Virus record (IMG/VR): IMGVR_UViG_3300048929_000773
Span: 1-35,251 of that record
Length of the DNA: 35,251 nt
Direction: 5' to 3' (one strand)
Origin: a virus
Shown here: positions 28,991 through 35,251 of the stretch, in pieces
How positions within the stretch are numbered: position 1 is the stretch's first letter
How the letters are laid out: each line of letters starts with the position of its first letter
Notes under the pieces: model-generated
What the model saw: the letters and a program-made list of their open reading frames with translations, nothing else
What the model was told of the DNA's origin: nothing
Databases searched by the model: none
Position numbers and translations under genes: made by a program

Positions 28991-31900
28991 ATGGCTTACA
29001 AATTTGAGACTGGCACGGTTACCGTCGAACACGATTCCCTTGAAGTGAAGGGCGTGGGGACCGCTTGGATATACGAGTATCCTGGCCTGGCGCTCAATAT
29101 CGATGGTCTGACATTCCCGGTTTCCCGTATCACCAGCGCGAATACCTTGACGCTGGTGAGACCCTACCCCGGCGAGAGTGCGAGCGAGATCGGCTATACA
29201 CTCATGCCGCTGCAAACAGACGTTCTGCGAACCGCCAAGAATGTCGAGTATCTTCTCCAGAACGGCGGCGCCCAGGTCGGCAAGTCCGCCTACGACCTGG
29301 CGGTTGAGAACGGCTTCACCGGAACCGAAGACGATTGGCTCGATAGCTTGAAGGGCAATGACGGACGCGACGGCGTCGATGGCATGACCGGCGAGATTGA
29401 AATGGGCGCTCTGGTGGATGTCCAGCAACTCGCGGGCATCCCGGTCGGCGGCGCATCGAAGTTCCTCGTTATTCCAGTGGCCGAGGGTGCTCCGAATGTC
29501 ACCCTGACGCAGTCCTCGACGGTCATGATCCCGAAGGACACGACCTCGATGGGTGCCGCGCTTTACCTGCACGCAACGGCATCCAATTTCGTAATCACCC
29601 TCGGCCTGATGAACGTGCCGCCGCCGCAGCCAGAGAACCCTGGTGGCCCGATCGATCTGTCGGGCGAAACGACGTTCTATGCGCCATTCAATGCGATCAC
29701 TCCCCTCGGCATCGATGTGAACGGCTCGCCAGCATCCTTCGTCCTTCGTCGCAATTTCGCCGACAGCGCTCTCCGCATTCGTCGCAAGTGGGACAGGGAG
29801 ATCATCACCTCCAAGAATTCGACTTGGACTACCGGTGCGACGGGATCGCCCTATCCGATCGTCAGCGAGCAATTCGCTGGCAGCATGACTATATCCAAAG
29901 CCGGTGAAGGAACCGCTTCCTACCGCAACGGTCACGTCGTTTTGAACAAGAATTCGTACCTCAAGACGCCTCCTCTAGCGATGGAATTCAAGTCGAGCAG
30001 CGATGCCGCTACGACGCAGACGCCACCCTCGATCCGTCTGATCTTTAAGGGCGTTCCCCCGACTGATGTCGGCAACGGTGTTCTGATGGGAGCCCTCGAA
30101 GCCTGGGGCGGCGGCGGATTGTCGCACAAGATTCATTGGGGCAAATCGGCGATCGAGTTCTATTGCTACCGCGATGGCGGCGGGAGCAGCCTGGTCTATT
30201 CGGACGAACTTTTCGACCTGACCGCGTCAAACCGCTTGATCGAAACAGAGTGGGTCGATGATCCGAACGGCGTCGGTGGAACGGTCACGTTCTACGTTGA
30301 CGGCCAGCAGTACGGCGCGTCGAAGCCCACGGAGAGCAAACCGCGCATCACCGCTGCCGCCGATTATCAGATCAACGCCTCCGTCGATAACACGTCAAAT
30401 TCGGTTGCCGATCTTGAGGTCGAGTATGTCGGCCTGCGCGTGGGTGCCCATGATGTGGCGACCGAGTACACCACAATCGCGGACGGCCCTATCTCGGCGG
30501 AAGACCTTCAGAATCTGGTGGTTGATGCGACCGGCGTGACCACTCAGCAGCCCGAGCATGTCCTCACCTATGTCGCAAACGGCACCGACGAATTCGACCT
30601 GAAGGTCATCGTCGGTGAAATGGTCCTGCCCGCTGGTCGCGCCTACAAGGCCGTCCTCGAAGATTGGAGCACCGGCACGGGCGTAGTCGCTGGCGAACTG
30701 GTGATGACAAAACCTTCGGCGCAGAACTGCCGTTTCGAGGACACCACGCTTTTCGGCGCACAGGGTTCCTGGACTGAAGTCGTGCCGACTGGTCCGGCGC
30801 CGGTTCTCGATGGCATCCGCTACGGGTGCGAGGGCATCCGGCAGGGCAACTACGTCCAATTCCAATTCGTGTATTCCTCGGACACCGTCGCATCACCGTT
30901 CGGCGATCCTTCCGGCCTGAACACGTACATGCGTCCGCACAAATGGATGATCTACGACAATGCTGGCACGTTGCTCGGCCGCGTCGAGAAGCCGAACGGC
31001 GAGCCGTTGAACGCGACCTCGACCAAGCCGGTTTGGGAAGGTTTGTACGATGGCCGCAGTGTGCCGATGATTTCTGAAAGCAATCGGTGGTATCCCCACG
31101 GCACGGTCCGCTCGGGCATCATATGGCGCAGCCATGAGCCCTCGGCCTATCCGCAGTCGTTTCTCTACGCCAATGTCCCGACATACGATGTGCGGGTGCC
31201 CTTCGCCTCGCATACTGGCTACTCGTTCAACGGGTTCGATCTTCGCATCGCGGCGGGTGGCGCTGGCGGCGATGGCCAGATGAACGGCTTTGCGAACTGG
31301 AAGATCATGCCGCACAAACCCTTCGAGCAGACCTACGCGTCAATGAAGGATTACGCTGCAAGCACCCGTGATCCGTACAAGGCGCTCTACACCGAGATCA
31401 GTGCCACGCCGAACGCTGGCCTGCATCTCCAGTACACGCCATTCAACATCATGGGCCGTTCGCCGATCGTCGGTCCTGGTGGTACGCGAGGCGATCGTCA
31501 GATCATGCCGGAGGTTGTCGCCCTCTACGCGCGCGACGTGACCTCGAAGCGTGCACACGACGACACATCGATGCATTCGATCGCGCTCGACTATCTCACC
31601 GGGTACGTCAGCGACCCGTTCAACGCGGTGACGAATGGAAAAATCACCCCGATTTTCCGGAATAACGCGCGGCGCAACGTCACGATGCGGAACCATTATT
31701 ACGGCTATGGCGAGACCAGCGTTCCCGATGATAGTGTCTGGTATGCCCAGGTCGGCCGCCTGTCCGAGTGGACGACCTCGCGCAATCCGCTGCGGTGTAA
31801 CGTGCCCGGCAGCGGCGCCACGGCTGATAAGCCTTACTTTGGCGGTTTCGAAATCGATGCGCTCCATGCCCACCAATATCCACATTGGGGCTCGCTGATG

Positions 31901-32830
31901 TTCCAGACGCCGGAATTTGCGATGCTTGGCGTGAATTTCTCCGATCAGGTCCGCCTGTACGGTAATACCATCCTGTCGAGCATTTGGGACCCGAACGCAT
32001 TCGCAGCGCGCGAAGCGGCTTGGCCGTTCATGCACGCGGCCCTGCTCTGGAAGACCGCATCGACCAATTCCTCCCGCCTCTATAGCCGGGAGGAAGTCTT
32101 CGATTGGATCGTCTTCGATTTCGAAACTTTCTATGATCAATGGTACGACAACGATGGCGCTTGCTTCCTGCGTCCGCCGACCAACATTTTGAACGGTGAT
32201 GGTGATGTCGATAACAAGCTCGCCACCCTCGCAGGCGCGGCGAAATTTGGCCCCTGTTCGTGGACGGCTGATGGTCTGGTGACGAGCGAATTCCAAGTTG
32301 GATACTGGCTTTCGGCCCTGCATGCTGCCCACAAGGTCGGCTTCCTTGACGCCCTGAGTGCAGCGAGCCCGAAGGCAGCGGAGATCGTGAACTGGCTGAA
32401 GGCGATGCACTACAAACGGATCATCGGCCGCGTGAACGACGCCTTCGATTCCGAAATGGCAGGCTCGGACTACAATTTCCGTTATTGGTCGGAAGCGCAG
32501 GTGAAGGCCGTGGGCGGCGATGTGTCGAAACTTCCCGGCACCTTCACGGCCGTCGCAAACGCCAACGGTCGCACGCCGTCGTGGGACACTTACACGATCG
32601 ACGGCAAGACCTACCTTCGCGATGGTCAGGCTATGGACGGCACCCTGGCAGGCGCGGCTCTCTTGCTCGATATGGGGATGACCGGCTCAGCGCTCGAAGC
32701 GGCGGCGACGAAATCCGAGGCATGCTTCCAGGAGAAACTCGCAAGCGAAACGGCGAAGGGTTACGCCGAAGCTGGAACGACCTGGTTCCTCTACCATCAG
32801 GCGACGAATAACCGGCCTTACAAACCGTGA
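28991..32830 (+). CDS. Tail fibre / receptor-binding protein
   Basis: 1279 residues. Residues 1-85 are a beta-rich attachment domain (TVTVEHDSLEVKGVGTAW) like those at the start of many alphaproteobacterial phage fibres. Then come KSAYDLAVENGFTGTEDDWL and a collagen-like KGNDGRDGVDG (121-131), a proline-rich hinge (208-218), and a long beta-rich region with a LamG-like look (about 225-500: PSIRLIFKGVPPTDVGNGVL, VTFYVDGQQYGASKP). The C-terminal half (about 780-1279) differs: it is rich in W, Y and H with helical stretches (PEVVALYARDV, SIALDYLTGYVSD, FQVGYWLSALHAAHKVGF), like an alpha-helical carbohydrate-active or sugar-binding domain. It probably binds or degrades a surface glycan. Confidence 0.82.
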   Translation: MAYKFETGTVTVEHDSLEVKGVGTAWIYEYPGLALNIDGLTFPVSRITSANTLTLVRPYPGESASEIGYTLMPLQTDVLRTAKNVEYLLQNGGAQVGKSAYDLAVENGFTGTEDDWLDSLKGNDGRDGVDGMTGEIEMGALVDVQQLAGIPVGGASKFLVIPVAEGAPNVTLTQSSTVMIPKDTTSMGAALYLHATASNFVITLGLMNVPPPQPENPGGPIDLSGETTFYAPFNAITPLGIDVNGSPASFVLRRNFADSALRIRRKWDREIITSKNSTWTTGATGSPYPIVSEQFAGSMTISKAGEGTASYRNGHVVLNKNSYLKTPPLAMEFKSSSDAATTQTPPSIRLIFKGVPPTDVGNGVLMGALEAWGGGGLSHKIHWGKSAIEFYCYRDGGGSSLVYSDELFDLTASNRLIETEWVDDPNGVGGTVTFYVDGQQYGASKPTESKPRITAAADYQINASVDNTSNSVADLEVEYVGLRVGAHDVATEYTTIADGPISAEDLQNLVVDATGVTTQQPEHVLTYVANGTDEFDLKVIVGEMVLPAGRAYKAVLEDWSTGTGVVAGELVMTKPSAQNCRFEDTTLFGAQGSWTEVVPTGPAPVLDGIRYGCEGIRQGNYVQFQFVYSSDTVASPFGDPSGLNTYMRPHKWMIYDNAGTLLGRVEKPNGEPLNATSTKPVWEGLYDGRSVPMISESNRWYPHGTVRSGIIWRSHEPSAYPQSFLYANVPTYDVRVPFASHTGYSFNGFDLRIAAGGAGGDGQMNGFANWKIMPHKPFEQTYASMKDYAASTRDPYKALYTEISATPNAGLHLQYTPFNIMGRSPIVGPGGTRGDRQIMPEVVALYARDVTSKRAHDDTSMHSIALDYLTGYVSDPFNAVTNGKITPIFRNNARRNVTMRNHYYGYGETSVPDDSVWYAQVGRLSEWTTSRNPLRCNVPGSGATADKPYFGGFEIDALHAHQYPHWGSLMFQTPEFAMLGVNFSDQVRLYGNTILSSIWDPNAFAAREAAWPFMHAALLWKTASTNSSRLYSREEVFDWIVFDFETFYDQWYDNDGACFLRPPTNILNGDGDVDNKLATLAGAAKFGPCSWTADGLVTSEFQVGYWLSALHAAHKVGFLDALSAASPKAAEIVNWLKAMHYKRIIGRVNDAFDSEMAGSDYNFRYWSEAQVKAVGGDVSKLPGTFTAVANANGRTPSWDTYTIDGKTYLRDGQAMDGTLAGAALLLDMGMTGSALEAAATKSEACFQEKLASETAKGYAEAGTTWFLYHQATNNRPYKP

Positions 32831-32845
32831 TGAACCGGCAAACCA

Positions 32846-32877
32846 GGCAAAGATCAGAATAGTCAATGATCTTTGCC
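32846..32877. terminator. Hairpin between tail fibre and leftward cargo gene
   Basis: GGCAAAGATC (32846-32855) and GATCTTTGCC (32868-32877) form a perfect ten-base-pair stem with a 12-base loop, between two convergent genes. There is no T-run on either strand. It may end or stabilise both transcripts. Confidence 0.5.
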
Positions 32878-32885
32878 GGGACCGG

Positions 32886-33383
32886 CTACGTAAGGTTAGC
32901 CACCGTTTCTGAAATCCCGATCTCCGTGAGTCGCTTCGTACCGCGCTCGAAGATTTCGTGGATTTTGCTTACAAGGTTCGCTTGGATCAGCGTTTCGCGA
33001 TTCTCGCGTTCGAAATCGTTCATTATCGCATCAAATTCGGCGACAAACCGCTGTGAAAGCATCAGCCGGTTCGCAATGAATACTCTTTTCGCAGTTACAA
33101 CACATCCAGCGAATTCGCCGCTATCCTTGTCCGCCTTTGGAGATTTCTCGTACTCGCGCGGGTTTCGGCGAAAACCTAATTCCATCTCGTTAGCCCAAGA
33201 AGTCGCCACAACCATTTCGGCTATGATCTTTGTGTAAGCTTGCCGACGGACGTCCCACGTTTTCTCTCTCGCGAACTTTCGCCGCTCGCTTCGAGCTATC
33301 AGCCACGTCGTCGCAGAGGAAATCCCGCCCCCGATCACAACGCCGCCCAAGCTGAAGAGCGCGGTCTGAATCTCAAATGCCAT
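32886..33383 (-). CDS. Membrane-anchored hypothetical protein
   Basis: 165 residues from the ATG at 33383. Residues about 8-29 (ALFSLGGVVIGGGISSATTW) form one membrane segment, followed by a basic stretch (RSERRKFAREK) and a helical, probably cytoplasmic body (RRQAYTKIIAEMVVATSWANEME, NRLMLSQRFVAEFDAIMNDF). This N-in/out anchor plus helical body is common in small proteins of unknown function in prophages and defence islands. It is leftward, lies between core genes and lacks a TAAATA element, so it is probably a lysogen-expressed cargo gene, perhaps in exclusion of other phages (inference). The upstream extension to 33458 lacks support. Confidence 0.6.
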   Translation of the reverse strand: MAFEIQTALFSLGGVVIGGGISSATTWLIARSERRKFAREKTWDVRRQAYTKIIAEMVVATSWANEMELGFRRNPREYEKSPKADKDSGEFAGCVVTAKRVFIANRLMLSQRFVAEFDAIMNDFERENRETLIQANLVSKIHEIFERGTKRLTEIGISETVANLT

Positions 33384-33572
33384 AAAGTTCGTCGAATCCC
33401 TGTTTCTCGTTTTCAAGTACGTGGTGGGCAGTTCCAAGCCAACCGATGATAGGGTCAAACTTTCAGATTTCGGATGGGCTGGGAGTTGACGGAGACCTAA
33501 TACGGTGACAGATAAACCTTATTCGGTGTCTCTCAAAACCGAATCGTGGTTTCCGCAACTTGAAGGGGTTTT
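33384..33572 (+). promoter_or_regulatory. Host-type promoter and leader hairpin of gene 33573
   Basis: TTGACG (33486-33491) and CAGATA (33509-33514) are 17 bases apart and look like a sigma-70-type promoter. The leader holds a hairpin (AAACC-tt-ATTCGG at 33514-33526, CCGAAT-cgt-GGTTT at 33539-33552) followed by AAGGGG as ribosome site. There is no TAAATA element. Confidence 0.5.
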
Positions 33573-33953
33573 ATGAAGCTGCCATCTGCCTACGTGGTCG
33601 CACTGGCCACAGTGCTTAACGTCACTCGATATTCCGCTGAGTTATCTAAGAAAGTCACGCGATTTCGAATGAGCCGACAATCGTTGTGCAAGATTAGCAA
33701 GAGACAACGTCTAAGATCAGCCTTTATCGAAGAGTATGAAGAGCATCTGGACATCTTGGGGTGGACGATGATCGAAATGGCTGATGGTGGATATGCTTTT
33801 ATAGAAGCGTCCTCGATGACCTCCTGGACTAAGATTTCGTCAAAAAGGGTCGCGCGTGATATCACGAGCGTCATGAAGGGGGCTAAGTCAGAGGAAGAAC
33901 TTGAGCAAGAAATCGAGTTTTCTTTGGATGAGGAAGAAGACGGTGACGAATAG
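33573..33953 (+). CDS. Cargo protein with basic N-terminal half and acidic tail
   Basis: 126 residues. The N-terminal half is basic and helical (SAYVVALATVLNVTRYSAELSK, VTRFRMSRQSLCKISKRQRL), then a compact segment (EYEEHLDILGWTMIEMADGGYAFIEASS), and the last 30 residues are strongly acidic (EEELEQEIEFSLDEEEDGDE). The composition suggests a nucleic-acid or nucleoprotein-binding role, but I know no family. It has its own host-type promoter and a good Shine-Dalgarno (AAGGGG) and lacks a TAAATA element, so it is probably expressed in the lysogen or early. It lies between tail fibre and endolysin genes. Confidence 0.6.
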   Translation: MKLPSAYVVALATVLNVTRYSAELSKKVTRFRMSRQSLCKISKRQRLRSAFIEEYEEHLDILGWTMIEMADGGYAFIEASSMTSWTKISSKRVARDITSVMKGAKSEEELEQEIEFSLDEEEDGDE

Positions 33954-34136
33954 CGCCGCACCACAAGCGATCTCATGAGCTGAAAAGTGTGAGGCGTTCA
34001 GGATCGTCGATCGCCGGTTCGTTCGTCCGGCGTTTGACGATCGTGAACAGGATCGCGTGCGCGGTCCTATCCTCATCCGTCTTTCCGCCATCGTCAGACC
34101 CTCCGCGCTCAAGCGAGCAAAACCATCACATTGGTT
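33954..34136. other. Intergenic region with a long hairpin
   Basis: No gene is supported. At 33996-34048 lies a long hairpin of 18 base pairs in three blocks (GTTCA / TGAAC, GATCGTC / GACGATC, CGCCGG / CCGGCG, separated by small internal loops) with a nine-base loop. No T-run follows. It could be an RNA-stability element, a protein site or part of a small RNA. Confidence 0.5.
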
Positions 34137-34162
34137 GTCGAGCCTAAATATGGAATGCTCTT
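34137..34162 (+). promoter_or_regulatory. TAAATA start element of the endolysin gene
   Basis: TAAATA at 34145-34150; ATG begins five bases after its last base. GAGC (34140-34143) pairs with GCTC (34157-34160), and two more pairs (TG with CA) are possible beyond a 2x2 mismatch. The motif is in the loop. There is no Shine-Dalgarno. Confidence 0.55.
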
Positions 34163-34541
34163 CATCCTCTCCGCCCGCTCGCTGTCTCGCCTCCAAGGCG
34201 TTAAGCCCGACCTGGTCCGCGTCGTGAAGCGCGCGATCCAGATCACCCCAATCGACTTCACCGTGGTCGAGGGTCTGCGGACCATCGAGAGGCAACGGGA
34301 AATGGTCCGAACGGGGAAATCGAAGACGATGAATTCTCGGCACCTCACCGGTCATGCGGTGGACCTCGCGCCATATATTGAGGGCAAGGTCTCGTGGGAT
34401 TGGGCGCATTTCTATGTGCTGGAGAAGGCCATCAAACAGGCGGCCGAGGAAGAAGATGTCGAACTTGAATGGGGCGGAGACTGGCCGAATTTCCCGGACG
34501 GTCCGCACTGGCAGCTTTCCTGGAAGACTTACCCGGCCTGA
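34155..34541 (+). CDS. Endolysin, M15-family L-alanyl-D-glutamate/D-Ala peptidase
   Basis: 128 residues. It has the M15 zinc motif SRHLTGHAVDLAPY (H63, D70) and the final PHWQLSW (H118), with QREMVRTGKSKTMNSRH typical of T5-type endopeptidases. It cuts peptide bonds in peptidoglycan for host lysis. The start at 34155 is chosen because it lies at the fixed distance from TAAATA; a frame extending to 34131 would include the motif. No signal peptide, so release depends on the small membrane proteins encoded next. Confidence 0.88.
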   Translation: MLFILSARSLSRLQGVKPDLVRVVKRAIQITPIDFTVVEGLRTIERQREMVRTGKSKTMNSRHLTGHAVDLAPYIEGKVSWDWAHFYVLEKAIKQAAEEEDVELEWGGDWPNFPDGPHWQLSWKTYPA

Positions 34542-34550
34542 CCGGCCAAC

Positions 34551-34568
34551 TGGCTAAATACCATCATG
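34551..34568 (+). promoter_or_regulatory. TAAATA start element of gene 34566
   Basis: TAAATA at 34555-34560; the A of ATG is six bases after its last base. Only TGG and CCA flank it as a possible stem, so the hairpin is weak. There is no Shine-Dalgarno. Confidence 0.55.
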
Positions 34569-34751
34569 AAAAAGGCACTATCTTATCTCGTCATGCGCCT
34601 GAACGAGCGTTCAACTTGGATGATGATCGGCACGGGCGTCGCCAGTTCGGCGCTTCTACCGGACCCATATCCATGGGTTTCGATGATCATCCTAACGATC
34701 GCTGCAATCGTCCCGGATGGTGTCGTGGTGAAGGAATCTGCCGGTGAGTGA
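34566..34751 (+). CDS. Small membrane protein, probable holin
   Basis: 61 residues with two hydrophobic segments (STWMMIGTGVASSALL, residues about 16-31, and PWVSMIILTIAAIVPDG, 36-52) joined by a short D-P-x-P turn, and charged ends. It directly follows the endolysin gene, and proteins of this size and shape are common holin candidates there. It is leaderless after TAAATA. Its end overlaps the next gene by eight bases. Confidence 0.65.
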   Translation: MKKALSYLVMRLNERSTWMMIGTGVASSALLPDPYPWVSMIILTIAAIVPDGVVVKESAGE

Positions 34752-35082
34752 TTCGCTGGCCATGCGGGATTTGCTGATTCGGCTCGATCAGAAGGTCGGC
34801 GACGGCTTTGCGCAAATCCACGCAAAGCTCGATGCGATGGAGCGTCGGGCAGACGGTCACGACAAACGCCTTACCGCTCTTGAGCAGGAAACAATTCAGC
34901 AGGGCGCGAAATTGGCCGATTATGCAGACGTGAAAGAACGGCTCTCGACGATCGAGACAGAGCGGGCGCGGGAGAAAGGAGTCTTGGCCGGTGGAAGGTT
35001 GATCGTCGGCCTGGTGTCCGGTGCGACAGTCGCTCTTGCCGGGCTCCTTGTGAAATTCCTTCCCTTGCTGTTGGCCGCGTAA
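34744..35082 (+). CDS. Coiled-coil protein with C-terminal membrane anchor, lysis-associated
   Basis: 112 residues from a GTG start. Residues about 8-80 are a helical coiled coil (RDLLIRLDQKVGDGFAQIHAKL, then KRLTALEQETIQQGAKLADY), followed by one membrane segment (residues 85-110: LIVGLVSGATVALAGLLVKF and after). This is like the small XhlA/hemolysin-type or tail-anchored proteins that assist holins. It overlaps the previous gene and is coupled to it. It may be a second holin or a spanin-like part. Confidence 0.65.
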   Translation: MSDSLAMRDLLIRLDQKVGDGFAQIHAKLDAMERRADGHDKRLTALEQETIQQGAKLADYADVKERLSTIETERAREKGVLAGGRLIVGLVSGATVALAGLLVKFLPLLLAA

Positions 35083-35089
35083 CGGACCA

Positions 35090-35251
35090 TCACAGGAACC
35101 CGAAAGCCTTGGCACCGAAAAAGAGGACAGCGGGGCTCGCCACGAAGCTTATGAGCGATCGCTTGTGCGTGATGAGCAGAGCGGCCAAGCCGCACAATGC
35201 GCCGCCTTTTTCAGTGAGCAGCTTCACCGATGCTGCCTGGTGTTCGTCCAT
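35090..35251 (-). CDS. Small membrane-associated protein at the window edge
   Basis: 53 residues, read leftward from an ATG that is exactly the last three bases of the window; it could extend further to the right. After a polar start (DEHQAASVKLLTEKGG) it has two hydrophobic stretches (ALCGLAALLI and SLISFVASPAVLFFGAKAFG). The stop lies seven bases from the stop of the convergent lysis gene. I recognise no family. If the molecule is circular, this gene would follow the gene at 1-750 with only the junction between them. Confidence 0.5.
   Translation of the reverse strand: MDEHQAASVKLLTEKGGALCGLAALLITHKRSLISFVASPAVLFFGAKAFGFL

Noticed and set aside
28859-29935. Minus-strand frame of 358 codons opposite the tail fibre start
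   Set aside because: It overlaps the leader and the well-supported fibre N-terminus and has low-complexity R/H/D composition.
31340-32410. Minus-strand frame of about 356 codons opposite the tail fibre gene
   Set aside because: It is a typical GC-rich shadow of a real gene, with no ribosome site and no recognisable protein.
1-35251. tRNA genes, rRNA genes or insertion sequences
   Set aside because: I saw no cloverleaf-like sequence with a T-loop core, no rRNA segments, and no transposase-like protein in any frame.

Overview
The window reads as a nearly complete genome, or genomic region, of a temperate siphophage with HK97-type head genes and a lambda-like tail. The likely host group is Alphaproteobacteria, plausibly Sphingomonadales. 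This rests on the style of the proteins: a gene-transfer-agent-like tail chaperone, a P27-family small terminase, a phiE125 gp8-like connector and a DUF6950-like tail protein. I could run no database search. I see no integrase and no classical CI/Cro pair, but there is a self-contained replication module with iterons. The element may therefore be a phage-plasmid, or its integration module may lie outside the window.

Layout. 1-1810: small leftward genes of unknown function, including a ribbon-helix-helix-like protein. 2253-3411: a rightward RDD-type membrane protein and a small truncated-looking leftward gene. 3856-6101: a leftward replication operon (primase-polymerase and RepA/RecA-fold ATPase) behind a hairpin leader. 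6230-6661: the putative origin, with GCGCTACGGT-like iterons and long inverted repeats. 6963-7931: a HigB/HigA-type toxin-antitoxin pair with two operators. 8131-8577: a secreted protein. 8779-9719: start of the rightward late region, ending in an HNH endonuclease. 9723-11567: leftward cargo (a small hydrophobic protein, a compact YVDD reverse transcriptase and a BamE-like secreted protein). 11612-18755: terminases, portal, protease, capsid and connectors. 18752-32830: tail genes. 32886-33953: two cargo genes. 34155-35082: M15 endolysin and two small membrane proteins. 35090-35251: a leftward 53-residue protein starting exactly at the window edge.

The most unusual feature is an organising rule of the late region. 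Every rightward late gene that does not overlap its upstream neighbour is preceded by TAAATA, usually placed so that the A of ATG is 5 or 6 bases after the last base of the motif. In most cases the motif lies in the loop or the 5' arm of an inverted repeat whose 3' arm holds the start codon or the Shine-Dalgarno sequence. The three genes with a real leader and Shine-Dalgarno (major capsid, tail tube, tail fibre) have the same motif 28-38 bases upstream, again with an inverted repeat that buries the Shine-Dalgarno. The simplest reading is a T4-late-like TATAAATA promoter family that makes mostly leaderless mRNAs. Read-through RNA would fold and hide the start, while RNA begun at the motif would lack the 5' arm and be translatable. 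The cargo genes (reverse transcriptase, BamE-like protein, 32886-33383, 33573-33953) lack the motif, so it also separates core from cargo.

The second notable item is the reverse transcriptase cassette between the HNH and small terminase genes. It is too short for a group II intron protein, lacks the diversity-generating signature, overlaps a small hydrophobic protein and sits beside a strongly structured intergenic stretch. This resembles the setting of defence-associated reverse transcriptases, but the class cannot be assigned here.
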